Shown piece after piece: positions 31,766 through 39,233 of a stretch of DNA of 64,000 nt. The position numbers and the translations under genes were made by a program. How positions within the stretch are numbered: position 1 is the first letter of the stretch; each line of letters begins with the position of its first letter. This stretch comes from a virus. The notes beneath the pieces were generated by a model that did not search any database, was not told where the DNA came from, and saw only the letters and a program-made list of their open reading frames with translations. The stretch is from IMG/VR virus record IMGVR_UViG_3300008262_004787, positions 1 through 64,000 of that record, one strand, 5' to 3'.

Positions 31766-33166
31766 TTATGCCTTCACCAAAGTAAAACGTTCCCGTGGGG
31801 TCCAATTATCCCACGCATTTTCCATATGTTCGATAAATAATTCACACATACGTTCTGCCGTAAATTGTCCAGCTCCAAGTGCGTATTGACGACCCAACTC
31901 ACCACGGCGTTTACGTTCCTCACGCGACATCTTATACACTTCCATTATCTTCTCCGCTGCTTCTTCCCACGAACAACGGTCATCAAAAATGTACGGGGTC
32001 AACGGAGAACCTTGTAAAGAACGACTTACTGGAAATAATGGGAATGCCCATTCACCGTGATTCTTGAAACGTCCATCGTGATTACTACCCCAATCATAAT
32101 TGAAATCACGTTCAGGGTCAAGGTACTCACCTTCATCATTTGTGAATCCACACTGGTCTTGCAATCCACCCGTGACATTAACAATGATTGGTGTACCAGC
32201 AACTAGACTTTCACACGTACCCAAACCAAAACCTTCGTTACTAGACATATTAATGGTAACGTCTGCGATGTTATACAGAATGTTGATATGCTTCGATTCA
32301 ATGCGTTCGTTTGAGAAAATAACATACTTTTCTAATTCTGGCATTACGTCACGAATCACCACAGGTAAGTCAGTACCGTGTTCATCAACGGGTTGTGTAT
32401 GTAATACAAGACGGCACTTTGAACGTTCTTCTTCTGGTAGCTTTTTCATAAACGTGTTAAATGCCAACAGAATATCCGATGTCATCTTTCTACGAATATT
32501 TCTACTATTGTAGAACACTACATATTTAACGTCTTGACCGTTAAACAATCGTTCACGAACTTCCAAGAGTTCTTTGTCATCTTCTGGTAGTGGATGGAAC
32601 TTCTTTGTATCAATTCCATGTGGAATGTAGGATAGTGACCACGGAGCACGTGGTTCCTTTCTTGATACGTGCTTTACGATATTGTAGGTTTGTTTACTAA
32701 TACATCCAATCCAATCATCGGAACGATAATAATTTTCATTATAGAATGGATACGGAAGGTCATCCCAAATAGCGTAGAAGAACATAGGAATCTTTTGACG
32801 AATCTCATGCTCAATCTGATATAACCAAATCCAATATCTTGGGTCTGTGAAATGGAGAATAGCATCTGGCTTTTCTAATTCTATTAACTGACGAATCAAT
32901 CTACTGTCACCGTATCCATTATAGGGAACAATCTTAACACTAGCGTCAGTCAATCCAACTTCATTATTAATTGCGTCGGACATATCAATCATTTTACCGG
33001 CCTCAGGATGAGAAACCGCTGCACCTACCTGTACCCAATTAAATCTATGCGAAGTTCCTTCAATTATTTCACGGGACATAACACCAACACCTGATGTTAC
33101 TCGCATATCGTCTGAGAGGAATAAAATCTTCTTACGTTGTTCTTTTGGAATATAACCGTGTTTCAT
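31766..33166 (-). CDS. Family 4 glycosyltransferase
   Basis: A 466-aa GT-B protein with S-G-V-G-V-M-S-R-E near the N-terminus, Y-N-S-R-N-I-R-R-K in the hinge (substrate phosphate-binding), and S-S-N-E-G-F-G-L-G-T-C-E-S-L-V-A-G-T-P, the GT4 E-x7-E donor motif. The ATG is preceded by AGGAG, a strong ribosome binding site. It heads the 21-gene carbohydrate run. Donor and acceptor unknown. Confidence 0.85.
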   Translation of the reverse strand: MKHGYIPKEQRKKILFLSDDMRVTSGVGVMSREIIEGTSHRFNWVQVGAAVSHPEAGKMIDMSDAINNEVGLTDASVKIVPYNGYGDSRLIRQLIELEKPDAILHFTDPRYWIWLYQIEHEIRQKIPMFFYAIWDDLPYPFYNENYYRSDDWIGCISKQTYNIVKHVSRKEPRAPWSLSYIPHGIDTKKFHPLPEDDKELLEVRERLFNGQDVKYVVFYNSRNIRRKMTSDILLAFNTFMKKLPEEERSKCRLVLHTQPVDEHGTDLPVVIRDVMPELEKYVIFSNERIESKHINILYNIADVTINMSSNEGFGLGTCESLVAGTPIIVNVTGGLQDQCGFTNDEGEYLDPERDFNYDWGSNHDGRFKNHGEWAFPLFPVSRSLQGSPLTPYIFDDRCSWEEAAEKIMEVYKMSREERKRRGELGRQYALGAGQFTAERMCELFIEHMENAWDNWTPRERFTLVKA

Positions 33167-33190
33167 CTAAACTCCTATAATATTTTTATT

Positions 33191-34288
33191 TTAAAATGCT
33201 ATAATTTCACTGCCACCACCACCTCCACCGCCACCACCACTATCTCCGTGTTGTATGTAGGTATCTGTGTGTGGAATTATTTCCGTATCGGAATGAGGAA
33301 TGTCTGAGTGTGGTACATATGTGTCATTATGAACTGGTGTATCCGTATGCTGTGTGTCGGTGTGTTGCACCTGTGTATCATTATGCACCGTATCGTTGTG
33401 TGATGTATCTGCGTGTGTTGTGTCGTTGTGTGTGGTATCCGCGTGTTGAACAACAACGGTATCTAAATGCCCAGCTGCTCCATCAGCACCAGGCGTCCCT
33501 GCTGCACCGGCAGGTCCTGGTGGACCTGGTGGACCTGGGGTCATAGCCCTATCCAACGCTGCTTGTGCTGATTGTGCCGCTGCAGCTGCGGAAGCCGCTG
33601 CAGCTTGAGCCGTTGCAAGGGCTTGTTGTGCTAATGCACGTACAGGAGCAACTTGTGATTCTACGTACGCTACAATTCTACGCCAATACGGACCATCAAG
33701 ATATTCATAAATTGGTGTACCGACATCTTCTGCAAATATTCTGTTACCTTTTTTTGCCGTAGAATCTTCACGGGTACGTTGTGCTTGTGGAACGAATTTC
33801 GCATTTAAATGCGTTTCAATCATATCATTCAATTCGTTATTTGTTCTGAATAATTGACCCGTTGCCTGTGTTAACGTAGGTGTTTGTGGTGGTGTAACCG
33901 TTACCGGAGTAGTATCCGTTACGGGTTGTGGTATTTCTTGTGCAGGTGTAAACGATTGTGGTGGATAGAAATTGGCACCAATACCCTTGTCAGGCAACAA
34001 TCGTAGGTATACACCACCTGGAGCGATTTCATCATAATCACCAGTGAACAATCCACTTCTGTATGCATTGAATAGTTCCTCTGCATCAACATAGTCTGGA
34101 TTAATGAACACCCAACCACCCGAAGTTGTTGCGGTACTTAATACGTTGGCTGGTAAATTATTTAATTTACGAGTTTCCTCTGCACGTTCTGGTGTAATTA
34201 CTATACGGCTGTATTTGCCAGAATTAAATTCGGCTACATCCCCGGCTCCAGCCGCAAAATATATATCTTGTTTTGTTGGTATAGCCAT
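33191..34288 (-). CDS. Collagen-like fibre protein with HxD-repeat tip
   Basis: A 365-aa tail-fibre or head-fibre-type protein. Order: globular N-terminus (1-110), Pro/Thr linker (110-140), helical region (145-205), Ala/Gln-rich coiled coil (206-249), collagen-like G-P-P-G-P-P-G-P-A-G and degenerate GxY triplets (251-274), then 12 H-x-D motifs (residues 282-349: HAD, HND, HTD, HSD, HGD) spaced mostly 5-7 apart, and a run of nine Gly before the end EIIAF. Collagen-like and coiled-coil parts imply a trimer. The HxD ladder could bind metal ions along the trimer axis, as the HxH motifs of T4 gp37 do with iron. Late-type decamer upstream of its small leader gene. Confidence 0.8.
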   Translation of the reverse strand: MAIPTKQDIYFAAGAGDVAEFNSGKYSRIVITPERAEETRKLNNLPANVLSTATTSGGWVFINPDYVDAEELFNAYRSGLFTGDYDEIAPGGVYLRLLPDKGIGANFYPPQSFTPAQEIPQPVTDTTPVTVTPPQTPTLTQATGQLFRTNNELNDMIETHLNAKFVPQAQRTREDSTAKKGNRIFAEDVGTPIYEYLDGPYWRRIVAYVESQVAPVRALAQQALATAQAAAASAAAAAQSAQAALDRAMTPGPPGPPGPAGAAGTPGADGAAGHLDTVVVQHADTTHNDTTHADTSHNDTVHNDTQVQHTDTQHTDTPVHNDTYVPHSDIPHSDTEIIPHTDTYIQHGDSGGGGGGGGGSEIIAF

Positions 34289-34297
34289 ATAATTCTC

Positions 34298-34462
34298 TTA
34301 TAAAGTGATACTACCGGACATACTAGAAGAAATAAAATTAGACCATAACTTTTCTGTAATGGTACTTGCAACAAACCCGTTAAGTTTACAAAACTCACGA
34401 ATGTGTTGATTTATTTCTTTCGTAATTTGCACGGTAGTATATGAATATTTATCTTTTCTCAT
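34298..34462 (-). CDS. Ribbon-helix-helix-like small protein
   Basis: A 54-codon ORF: M-R-K-D-K-Y-S-Y-T-T-V-Q-I-T-K-E-I-N, then R-E-F-C-K-L-N-G-F-V-A-S-T-I-T-E-K-L-W. The scheme (short strand T-x-V-x-I, helix, G-x-x-x-S-x-x-I, helix) is that of Arc/MetJ-type ribbon-helix-helix regulators, which bind DNA as dimers. It sits between the decamer ACTATTTATA (23 nt upstream) and the fibre gene, ending 9 bp before it. It could autoregulate the fibre operon. Fold call is from pattern only. Confidence 0.55.
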   Translation of the reverse strand: MRKDKYSYTTVQITKEINQHIREFCKLNGFVASTITEKLWSNFISSSMSGSITL

Positions 34463-34485
34463 GTTTGACCTTTTCTATAACCTTC

Positions 34486-34495
34486 TATAAATAGT
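34486..34495 (-). promoter_or_regulatory. Late-promoter-like decamer ACTATTTATA
   Basis: Fourth exact copy of the decamer, 23 nt before the RHH-like gene that precedes the collagen-like fibre, immediately after the stop of the phosphoesterase gene. Its placement ahead of a fibre gene is the best support for a late-promoter role. Confidence 0.6.
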
Positions 34496-34497
34496 GG

Positions 34498-35175
34498 TCA
34501 AACTGCCAAAAGTTCGTTTATATCCAAAATTCTATATGTCATTCCCTTAACAACCCTATGCATATGTCCTGAATAAACCATAGGTGTTCCCAGTGCATGC
34601 CATAAAGTTTCAATCTGCTTCTGCGTCGGATCTTCCCAATCCAATCCCACATCAAATTGAAGTTTTGCGGAGTTATCAAAATGTTCTTCGATAACACTGT
34701 TGGGTGGGCAATGCGTAATAAACATATCAATAGTCTTACCCTCTGCATTATTCAGCATACGAGTATATTGTTCATCACTGATAAGTTCGTTTTCATCCCA
34801 ATGCATTCCGTCCGCCAATCTCCACTTTTTGTCAATGGATGCTGCACCACCCATAAATGCGATGGTCCGACCATCCAACTCCATTACTGTTCCACGAGGA
34901 ATATAATAGAATGGAATGTCTGGATATACTTGTGAGACTTCCGTGTAACTAATCCAACGGGTGCAATCATCGTGGTTACCATCAATAAAATACACGGGAA
35001 CTGATGACCTATTCAATACATTTTTAAATTGCTCTTCATTATCCATTCCATGTCCACGGAACAAACAAAAATCACCGACTTGAATAATGGCAGCGGCACC
35101 GACTTGTCCAGCTAAATCAATAGCTCTCTCCATTACTTTGTAATCACCGTGAATATCACCTAATAGTAAAATCAT
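34498..35175 (-). CDS. Calcineurin-like metallophosphoesterase
   Basis: A 225-aa protein with all five metal-site motifs: G-D-I-H-G-D (residues 6-11), G-D (34-35), G-N-H-D (66-69), T-H-C-P-P-N, and S-G-H-M-H. This is the compact phosphodiesterase/phosphatase form related to YfcE and lambda phosphatase. Substrates in phages range from phosphoproteins to cyclic phosphates on RNA ends; none can be assigned. It is 3 bp from the cupin gene upstream. Confidence 0.88.
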   Translation of the reverse strand: MILLLGDIHGDYKVMERAIDLAGQVGAAAIIQVGDFCLFRGHGMDNEEQFKNVLNRSSVPVYFIDGNHDDCTRWISYTEVSQVYPDIPFYYIPRGTVMELDGRTIAFMGGAASIDKKWRLADGMHWDENELISDEQYTRMLNNAEGKTIDMFITHCPPNSVIEEHFDNSAKLQFDVGLDWEDPTQKQIETLWHALGTPMVYSGHMHRVVKGMTYRILDINELLAV

Positions 35176-35177
35176 AA

Positions 35178-35537
35178 TTACCGTCCGTATCTGTCTTTTA
35201 TTCGTACCAAATCATCCAAATGATTTGTAGATGCTTCTAATACTTGCATATCTTCAAACGCTTCAACGGAATGAACTTGTGTTGGTGGGATATGAATTGA
35301 ATCTCCTGGATTCATAACATATACTGCTGTCAACACGGGTACGTTTTCTTCCATTGTATAAAATTTAACAATACCTTTACCAGACAACACATACATAGTT
35401 TCGTCTTTGTGGTGATGATATTGAATACTCAAAGATTCACCACCGCGAATATTTAAAATTTTTCCTACATAATGTTCCGTATGTGCCCAAATGGTTTCAC
35501 TTCCCCAGGGTTTATTTATAAACTTAACTTCATTCAT
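35178..35537 (-). CDS. Mannose-6-phosphate isomerase type II-like cupin
   Basis: A 119-aa cupin: K-P-W-G-S-E-T-I-W-A, Q-Y-H-H-H-K-D-E-T-M-Y-V-L-S-G (motif 1 with metal His/Glu), P-G-D-S-I-H-I-P-P-T-Q-V-H-S-V (motif 2). This is the MannoseP_isomer type II signature, normally the C-terminal half of bifunctional GDP-mannose enzymes. As a free-standing cupin it could supply mannose 6-phosphate for GDP-mannose, feeding the epimerase at 28894. Good family call, inferred pathway link. Confidence 0.8.
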   Translation of the reverse strand: MNEVKFINKPWGSETIWAHTEHYVGKILNIRGGESLSIQYHHHKDETMYVLSGKGIVKFYTMEENVPVLTAVYVMNPGDSIHIPPTQVHSVEAFEDMQVLEASTNHLDDLVRIKDRYGR

Positions 35538-35757
35538 CTTTGTTTAACTCATTTTCATAAAAGTAATTTACTACTGCATCATTAAATGCATCTTCGTCAA
35601 ATGTCAGTCCCACCATCAAGGTTTTAAATGCCTCGAACACTTCATTTGAAGTACTATCCATAGGAATTTCAATACTGATTTTTCGATTGTAACTTGATGC
35701 CGTCAAAGTCAGTTCATTGTATTTATATTTTTCATACATCGGATTTAATATCTCCAT
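35530..35757 (-). CDS. Hypothetical protein, 75 aa
   Basis: A 75-aa acidic protein (start MEILNPMYEKY; a GTG start would add 5 residues). A central beta-type segment L-T-L-T-A-S-S-Y-N-R-K-I-S-I-E-I-P is followed by an acidic C-terminal helix. It overlaps both neighbours, including 8 bp of the cupin gene. No family recognised. Confidence 0.5.
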   Translation of the reverse strand: MEILNPMYEKYKYNELTLTASSYNRKISIEIPMDSTSNEVFEAFKTLMVGLTFDEDAFNDAVVNYFYENELNKDE

Positions 35758-35968
35758 TTCGGACGAGTTCACTGAACAAATTCATCGTACTATTAAACTT
35801 CTGATTATATAGTGTACGCATCCCAAACAACATATTCAACAACTGGTCTTGATGTACTGGTGAAATATCACTGTCTGCAATATACTCAGAAATCGTATCC
35901 ATATCATCCGTCACATTCCAACACTGCATAATTTTCTGTTCCAGTAGAAATCGGTCACGCTTTTCCAT
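35732..35968 (-). CDS. Hypothetical helical protein, 78 aa
   Basis: A 78-aa protein from MEKRDRFLLE. It is predicted helical throughout, with F-L-L-E-Q-K-I-M-Q-C-W and L-L-N-M-L-F-G-M-R-T-L-Y. The ATG overlaps the end of the 86-aa gene upstream; the frame extends 27 codons further without a good start. I have seen similar short helical proteins in T4-like genomes but cannot name a function. Confidence 0.5.
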   Translation of the reverse strand: MEKRDRFLLEQKIMQCWNVTDDMDTISEYIADSDISPVHQDQLLNMLFGMRTLYNQKFNSTMNLFSELVRNGDIKSDV

Positions 35969-36215
35969 TGTTTTTCTCCTTTGGTAGATACACGGTGCCA
36001 CCACACTCTTCAATAAAAGTAATAAACTCTTCAAGACTTGCTCCTGCAAACAACGCTTTGTCAGGCCACTTCGTCAACCACATAATCTTATTCCACTGCC
36101 ACATCTGCCGAATGAAATTGAAACATCCATCGGTATCCTGCCACGGCCAGGTCTTAATCAGTTCCAATGCATGTTCCGTAGGATATCCTTCTTCGTCATC
36201 ATATTGTATCCGCAA
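35955..36215 (-). CDS. Hypothetical protein, 86 aa
   Basis: An 86-aa acidic, Trp-rich protein (W-P-W-Q-D, M-W-Q-W-N-K-I-M-W, K-W-P-D-K). The only available start is a TTG overlapping the end of the cytidylyltransferase-like gene; no ATG precedes the conserved-looking part. W-rich small proteins often bind ligands or peptides, but no family is recognised. Confidence 0.45.
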   Translation of the reverse strand: MRIQYDDEEGYPTEHALELIKTWPWQDTDGCFNFIRQMWQWNKIMWLTKWPDKALFAGASLEEFITFIEECGGTVYLPKEKNNGKA

Positions 36216-36594
36216 TTAGTTTTTTAAATTTGGTTGTTGACCAACCGTGGTCACGGTTAATCCAATAGACAGGACAAAATCCCTTACCAGTATAATTCTT
36301 GTCTTTATAATCTTCACCAAGAAATCTAATAGAAGGATTGTATAAAATCAATAGCCTCCACAAATCGTGTTCTGTATTATAAGGTACTATTTCATCAATA
36401 TATCTAATACCTTGTAATATCTCTGTGCGTTCCTCTACCGATAAAATAGGCTTAATCTTTTCTGGTCGTTCAATAGTAGGGTCTGTATGAAGGAATACCA
36501 TAAACTTATCACAGTTTGCCTTACACTCCTTGAACATCTTCATATAACCAGGATGTATGATGTCAAAGTTTCCGGCGATTACTCCCAACCTCAT
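36199..36594 (-). CDS. Cytidylyltransferase-like protein (TagD/GCT type)
   Basis: A 131-aa protein: V-I-A-G-N-F-D-I-I-H-P-G-Y (HxGH-like H-P-G-Y variant of the HIGH motif), L-S-V-E-E-R-T-E-I-L-Q-G-I and W-S-T-T-K-F-K (the ISTT-type KMSKS-like site, here W-S-T-T). This matches glycerol-3-phosphate cytidylyltransferase and related activating enzymes of teichoic-acid/capsule synthesis. The G-H of HxGH is replaced by G-Y, which may lower activity. The start is the ATG overlapping the SPOUT methyltransferase stop (ATGA). Confidence 0.75.
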   Translation of the reverse strand: MRLGVIAGNFDIIHPGYMKMFKECKANCDKFMVFLHTDPTIERPEKIKPILSVEERTEILQGIRYIDEIVPYNTEHDLWRLLILYNPSIRFLGEDYKDKNYTGKGFCPVYWINRDHGWSTTKFKKLIADTI

Positions 36595-37202
36595 AGATAC
36601 ATCTCCTTGACATAATCCCATACGATAATATTCATTGCGGCACTGACGTTGAACGACCTGAGGACTCCGCGTTGCGGAATACTGACTTTATAAAAATGTT
36701 CGTTGTTCACCACTACTTCTGGAAGTCCGTGACTTTCACTTCCGAACACAAACAACGGACGGTCTACTTCCTCTTTGTAGAGTTGCTTAGTCCGATATGA
36801 ACCAATCTCTCGACCACCGTGTTCACAGAGTATCACACTATTCCATTTCAGCAAATACTCCAATCGTTCGTTGATTTCGGTATCCGCGTGTATCGGGTCA
36901 TCAAACGTATACTGGACGATATTAATATATTTCTCAGCCCCTACTGTGGACCGCTTATCGAATTTCTTTCGTCCAAAGATATAGAAGTTCTCTGCACCCA
37001 ATAGACACGCAGACCGAATCATCATTCCGATATTGAGTTCACCCGTAATATTGATACATCCCACGGAGAACCTACGTTGTTCACTAAGCGTTATAGCAAC
37101 ATTCTGTTCATAGGTATTGGTCTTGTATTCATCTCGAACATTAAAGTGATTACTCGCGGTATCTGCGATAATTTTACTATAATTGACCATTGGATTATCC
37201 AT
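36591..37202 (-). CDS. TrmH/SpoU-type RNA methyltransferase
   Basis: A 203-aa SPOUT methyltransferase with the three SpoU motifs: N-I-G-M-M-I-R-S-A (motif 1, N and R), F-V-F-G-S-E-S-H-G-L-P (motif 2), and I-P-Q-R-G-V-L-R-S-F-N-V-S-A-A (motif 3, S-x-N-V-S-A-A). This family 2'-O-methylates ribose in tRNA or rRNA. In a phage it might protect tRNA or alter translation of phage messages. It overlaps both neighbours. High confidence in family, none in target. Confidence 0.88.
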   Translation of the reverse strand: MDNPMVNYSKIIADTASNHFNVRDEYKTNTYEQNVAITLSEQRRFSVGCINITGELNIGMMIRSACLLGAENFYIFGRKKFDKRSTVGAEKYINIVQYTFDDPIHADTEINERLEYLLKWNSVILCEHGGREIGSYRTKQLYKEEVDRPLFVFGSESHGLPEVVVNNEHFYKVSIPQRGVLRSFNVSAAMNIIVWDYVKEMYL

Positions 37203-38103
37203 TCAACACCTTTGCTTTTTTGATTTTGTAAAATGATTCAGAACAATACGTTTCCTTATCGTTATACACACAATACTTACAACTATCTTTACTTGGTGTC
37301 GCGGTAATCAAATCCGTACGATAGTTTCCTTCACCATCAAAACACTCATTCAAGAACTTTTCAATATGTCCCCATGCACGGTTAACCGAAGGTTTTCCGT
37401 TAGACGGTTCGAAGGTGCTCACACGAGGAATGGGATATGGACTGTTCTCACTAATAATACGCTTGAGAATAATAAACTCCGTCCCAATCATTTCGAGTGG
37501 AGTATTAAACTTTTCAGAGATGAACTTCTTGTACAACAAAATCTGATTCAGTTTAATATGGTCACTCTTCTGTGCCTGCGTCCATCCAGACCGTGAGGTT
37601 TTCAAATCAATAATTGTAACCTTGCCCGTCTTTTCATTCTTGGTAATGATATCCACATACCCAATAAAGGTCACACCAGGACGAACTTCCGTTTCAATAG
37701 GATATTCAATACCCGCAAGTACGGTGTCTTTTGACGGGAAAATCTTATTACGATGTTGCTGTACATACGACAGAATCTCACACCCTTGATTGTAAAACTC
37801 CATTAGGGTTTTCTTATCACACAAGAATACTTTATTCCCGTTTGCATCAACCGTAGTGTTTTCTTGGAACAATGTAATGAACTTTGTTTTGAGGGGTTCA
37901 CTGAGGTCCACACTCTTTGCAAGATTGTCCTTACCCGCATATACCGTAGTCTCCAACCATTCTTGGATAACTTCGTGCATGGCAGTACCGAACACGGTGT
38001 TAATTGATGCGTCATCAAATCGGACACCATCAACGTACTTCAACTTCCACGAGAGTGGACAGTTTGCCCACAACGAATACTGCGAGTAGCTAATCTTATT
38101 CAT
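37195..38103 (-). CDS. RecB/Cas4-type PD-(D/E)XK nuclease with Cys cluster
   Basis: A 302-aa nuclease: S-Y-S-Q-Y-S-L-W-A-N-C-P-L-S-W-K-L-K-Y and G-T-A-M-H-E-V-I at the N-terminus (first Cys and conserved His), F-I-G-Y-V-D-I-I then V-T-I-I-D-L-K-T-S (catalytic D...DxK), and C-K-Y-C-V-Y-N-D-K-E-T-Y-C at the C-terminus. The N-terminal Cys plus three C-terminal Cys match the Fe-S cluster of AddB/Cas4/RecB-like exonucleases. In T4-like aquatic phages such a gene probably processes DNA ends. Intact by inspection. Confidence 0.85.
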   Translation of the reverse strand: MNKISYSQYSLWANCPLSWKLKYVDGVRFDDASINTVFGTAMHEVIQEWLETTVYAGKDNLAKSVDLSEPLKTKFITLFQENTTVDANGNKVFLCDKKTLMEFYNQGCEILSYVQQHRNKIFPSKDTVLAGIEYPIETEVRPGVTFIGYVDIITKNEKTGKVTIIDLKTSRSGWTQAQKSDHIKLNQILLYKKFISEKFNTPLEMIGTEFIILKRIISENSPYPIPRVSTFEPSNGKPSVNRAWGHIEKFLNECFDGEGNYRTDLITATPSKDSCKYCVYNDKETYCSESFYKIKKAKVLNG

Positions 38104-38342
38104 TCGATACCATCCAAGAGTTTCTGCATAGTTTTCTGTTCACGTTTATCGTAAGAGTTTACGGGCGTTTTATTGTTTGTGTGGTCTAGTATAACTTGTA
38201 CAGCATCCTTCACCACTTGTAAATCATTCACTCGAAATTCAAGTGGTCCATGTCCTTCTAACTCAATAAGGATACTCATTTTACCTGTGAACTTCAAGTT
38301 AAGTTCTTTTTCTGATTTAGTTTTCTTCTTCGGCATCGTCAT
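38100..38342 (-). CDS. Hypothetical Lys-rich protein, 80 aa
   Basis: An 80-aa protein starting MTMPKKKTKSEKELN, with a beta-type core L-K-F-T-G-K-M-S-I-L-I-E-L-E-G and a helical end. Both the ATG for MTM and the next for MPK lie inside the last codons of the 117-aa gene. Overlaps the nuclease start by 4 bp, so it may help the nuclease. No family recognised. Confidence 0.55.
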   Translation of the reverse strand: MTMPKKKTKSEKELNLKFTGKMSILIELEGHGPLEFRVNDLQVVKDAVQVILDHTNNKTPVNSYDKREQKTMQKLLDGIE

Positions 38343-38670
38343 TTCCGTGTGTAAGGTCACCAGGTTTTGCGTGTTCAACACACGATGTATAATACCAACC
38401 TTTACCTCGTACTTCACCAGGTTTGCCGCAGGTTTCACAAATTTTAACACTTTCATATCCCACTTCACGAATTACTTGATCAAGTTCATCATTACCATAA
38501 TCTGTGTAGATACGAAGTCCTCCAAACTTTTCCTTGACCTGTACAATCTTTACCGTACCTTTAATAGATTCCAGTACATCGTATACACGATTAATTAGGC
38601 CAGCCCACCCAGCACCAACACTTGCAAGTGCATCTTCTCTGGTATATCCTTTATATTTCACAAATGACAT
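38317..38670 (-). CDS. Conserved phage protein with small zinc-binding segment
   Basis: A 117-aa protein: V-K-E-K-F-G-G-L-R-I-Y-T-D-Y-G-N-D-E-L then I-C-E-T-C-G-K-P-G and a later C in Y-Y-T-S-C-V-E-H. The F-G-G-L-R-(F/I)-Y ... C-x-x-C-G-x-P-G pattern is widespread in phages and some bacteria and carries no assigned function; the Cys/His would bind one zinc. The start has a GAGG site 5 nt upstream. Preceded by a terminator and a good promoter, so it leads the operon down to 33 kb. Confidence 0.65.
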   Translation of the reverse strand: MSFVKYKGYTREDALASVGAGWAGLINRVYDVLESIKGTVKIVQVKEKFGGLRIYTDYGNDELDQVIREVGYESVKICETCGKPGEVRGKGWYYTSCVEHAKPGDLTHGNDDAEEEN

Positions 38671-38697
38671 AGTTTCCTCGTGGGTAGATACACTTAA

Positions 38698-38733
38698 AAT
38701 ATAACAAAAAACCCACTCAAAGTCAAGTGGGTT
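38698..38733 (-). terminator. Rho-independent terminator fused with a sigma-70-like promoter
   Basis: On the minus strand, AACCCACT/AGTGGGTT (38710-38733, 8-bp stem, 8-nt loop) followed by T6GTTATA is a textbook terminator overlapping the stop codon of the 75-aa gene. The same DNA carries TTGACT (38721-38726, in the loop and stem), 17 bp, TATATT (38698-38703): the T-run serves as promoter spacer. Transcription ends and restarts within 36 bp. Confidence 0.8.
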
Positions 38734-38959
38734 ATGCAATAATATCTATTTTTGAACCTATTGGAAATCTATTATATAACTCCTGTTCCAGTAATAATAT
38801 ATTATTATCTAAAAATTCTATGCTTGGTGGATTTTCAAAACCTTCGTATATTACGAAATCACCTTTACCAACACTTATGTGAAACATATTATTTTCTTGA
38901 AGTATAGAATACCAACATCCAGTGTTAGTCGTTCCCTTTTTCTTCCCGTAATGTGTCAT
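38732..38959 (-). CDS. Hypothetical protein, 75 aa
   Basis: A 75-aa mostly beta/helix protein (F-H-I-S-V-G-K-G-D-F-V-I-Y-E-G, then L-D-N-N-I-L-L-L-E-Q-E-L-Y-N-R-F). It begins inside the end of the 102-aa gene and its stop falls in the terminator hairpin, making it the last gene of the replication-region transcript. No family recognised. Confidence 0.5.
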   Translation of the reverse strand: MTHYGKKKGTTNTGCWYSILQENNMFHISVGKGDFVIYEGFENPPSIEFLDNNILLLEQELYNRFPIGSKIDIIA

Positions 38960-39233
38960 ATAATCCCGTTAATTGTGATTCTTTGCTAAGTATGGCCAGT
39001 TTCCATCTTGCTTGGTCTTGGTTCCAATCACCAGTTAACCCAGGAAATAATTCCCAGAATAATCCAGAGGCAAGTAGTTCTGTGTATTCTTTATCAACAT
39101 CATCATAACTTGCTGTGTGTGGGAGTCCACTATACTCACAGATGGGTGTACCGAAGGCACGTTCCCAGTTATTTGCGAATGTTTTTTGATCTACACTTAA
39201 TGGTCTTGGGGAGTCACCTTTTCCATTACTCAT
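38925..39233 (-). CDS. Conserved phage protein (GKGDxPRPLS family)
   Basis: A 102-aa protein starting M-S-N-G-K-G-D-S-P-R-P-L-S-V-D-Q-K-T-F and N-N-W-E-R-A-F-G. This N-terminal signature (GKGDxPRP...F-x-x-N-W-D/E-x-x-F-G) is found in many phages as a free protein or as the tail of other genes; its role is unknown. Here the C-terminal half is acidic with aromatic residues. Overlaps dCMP deaminase by 8 bp. Confidence 0.65.
   Translation of the reverse strand: MSNGKGDSPRPLSVDQKTFANNWERAFGTPICEYSGLPHTASYDDVDKEYTELLASGLFWELFPGLTGDWNQDQARWKLAILSKESQLTGLYDTLREEKGND

Noticed and set aside
14884-33166. A bacterial capsule locus joined by assembly error
   Set aside because: Strand, gene-overlap style and base composition are continuous with the T4-type genes on both sides. 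I cannot exclude it without read data, but nothing in the sequence suggests a joint.
33220-33480. Repetitive DNA as a non-coding tandem repeat
   Set aside because: The repeats translate in frame to HxD motifs and poly-Gly within a fibre gene, so they are coding.
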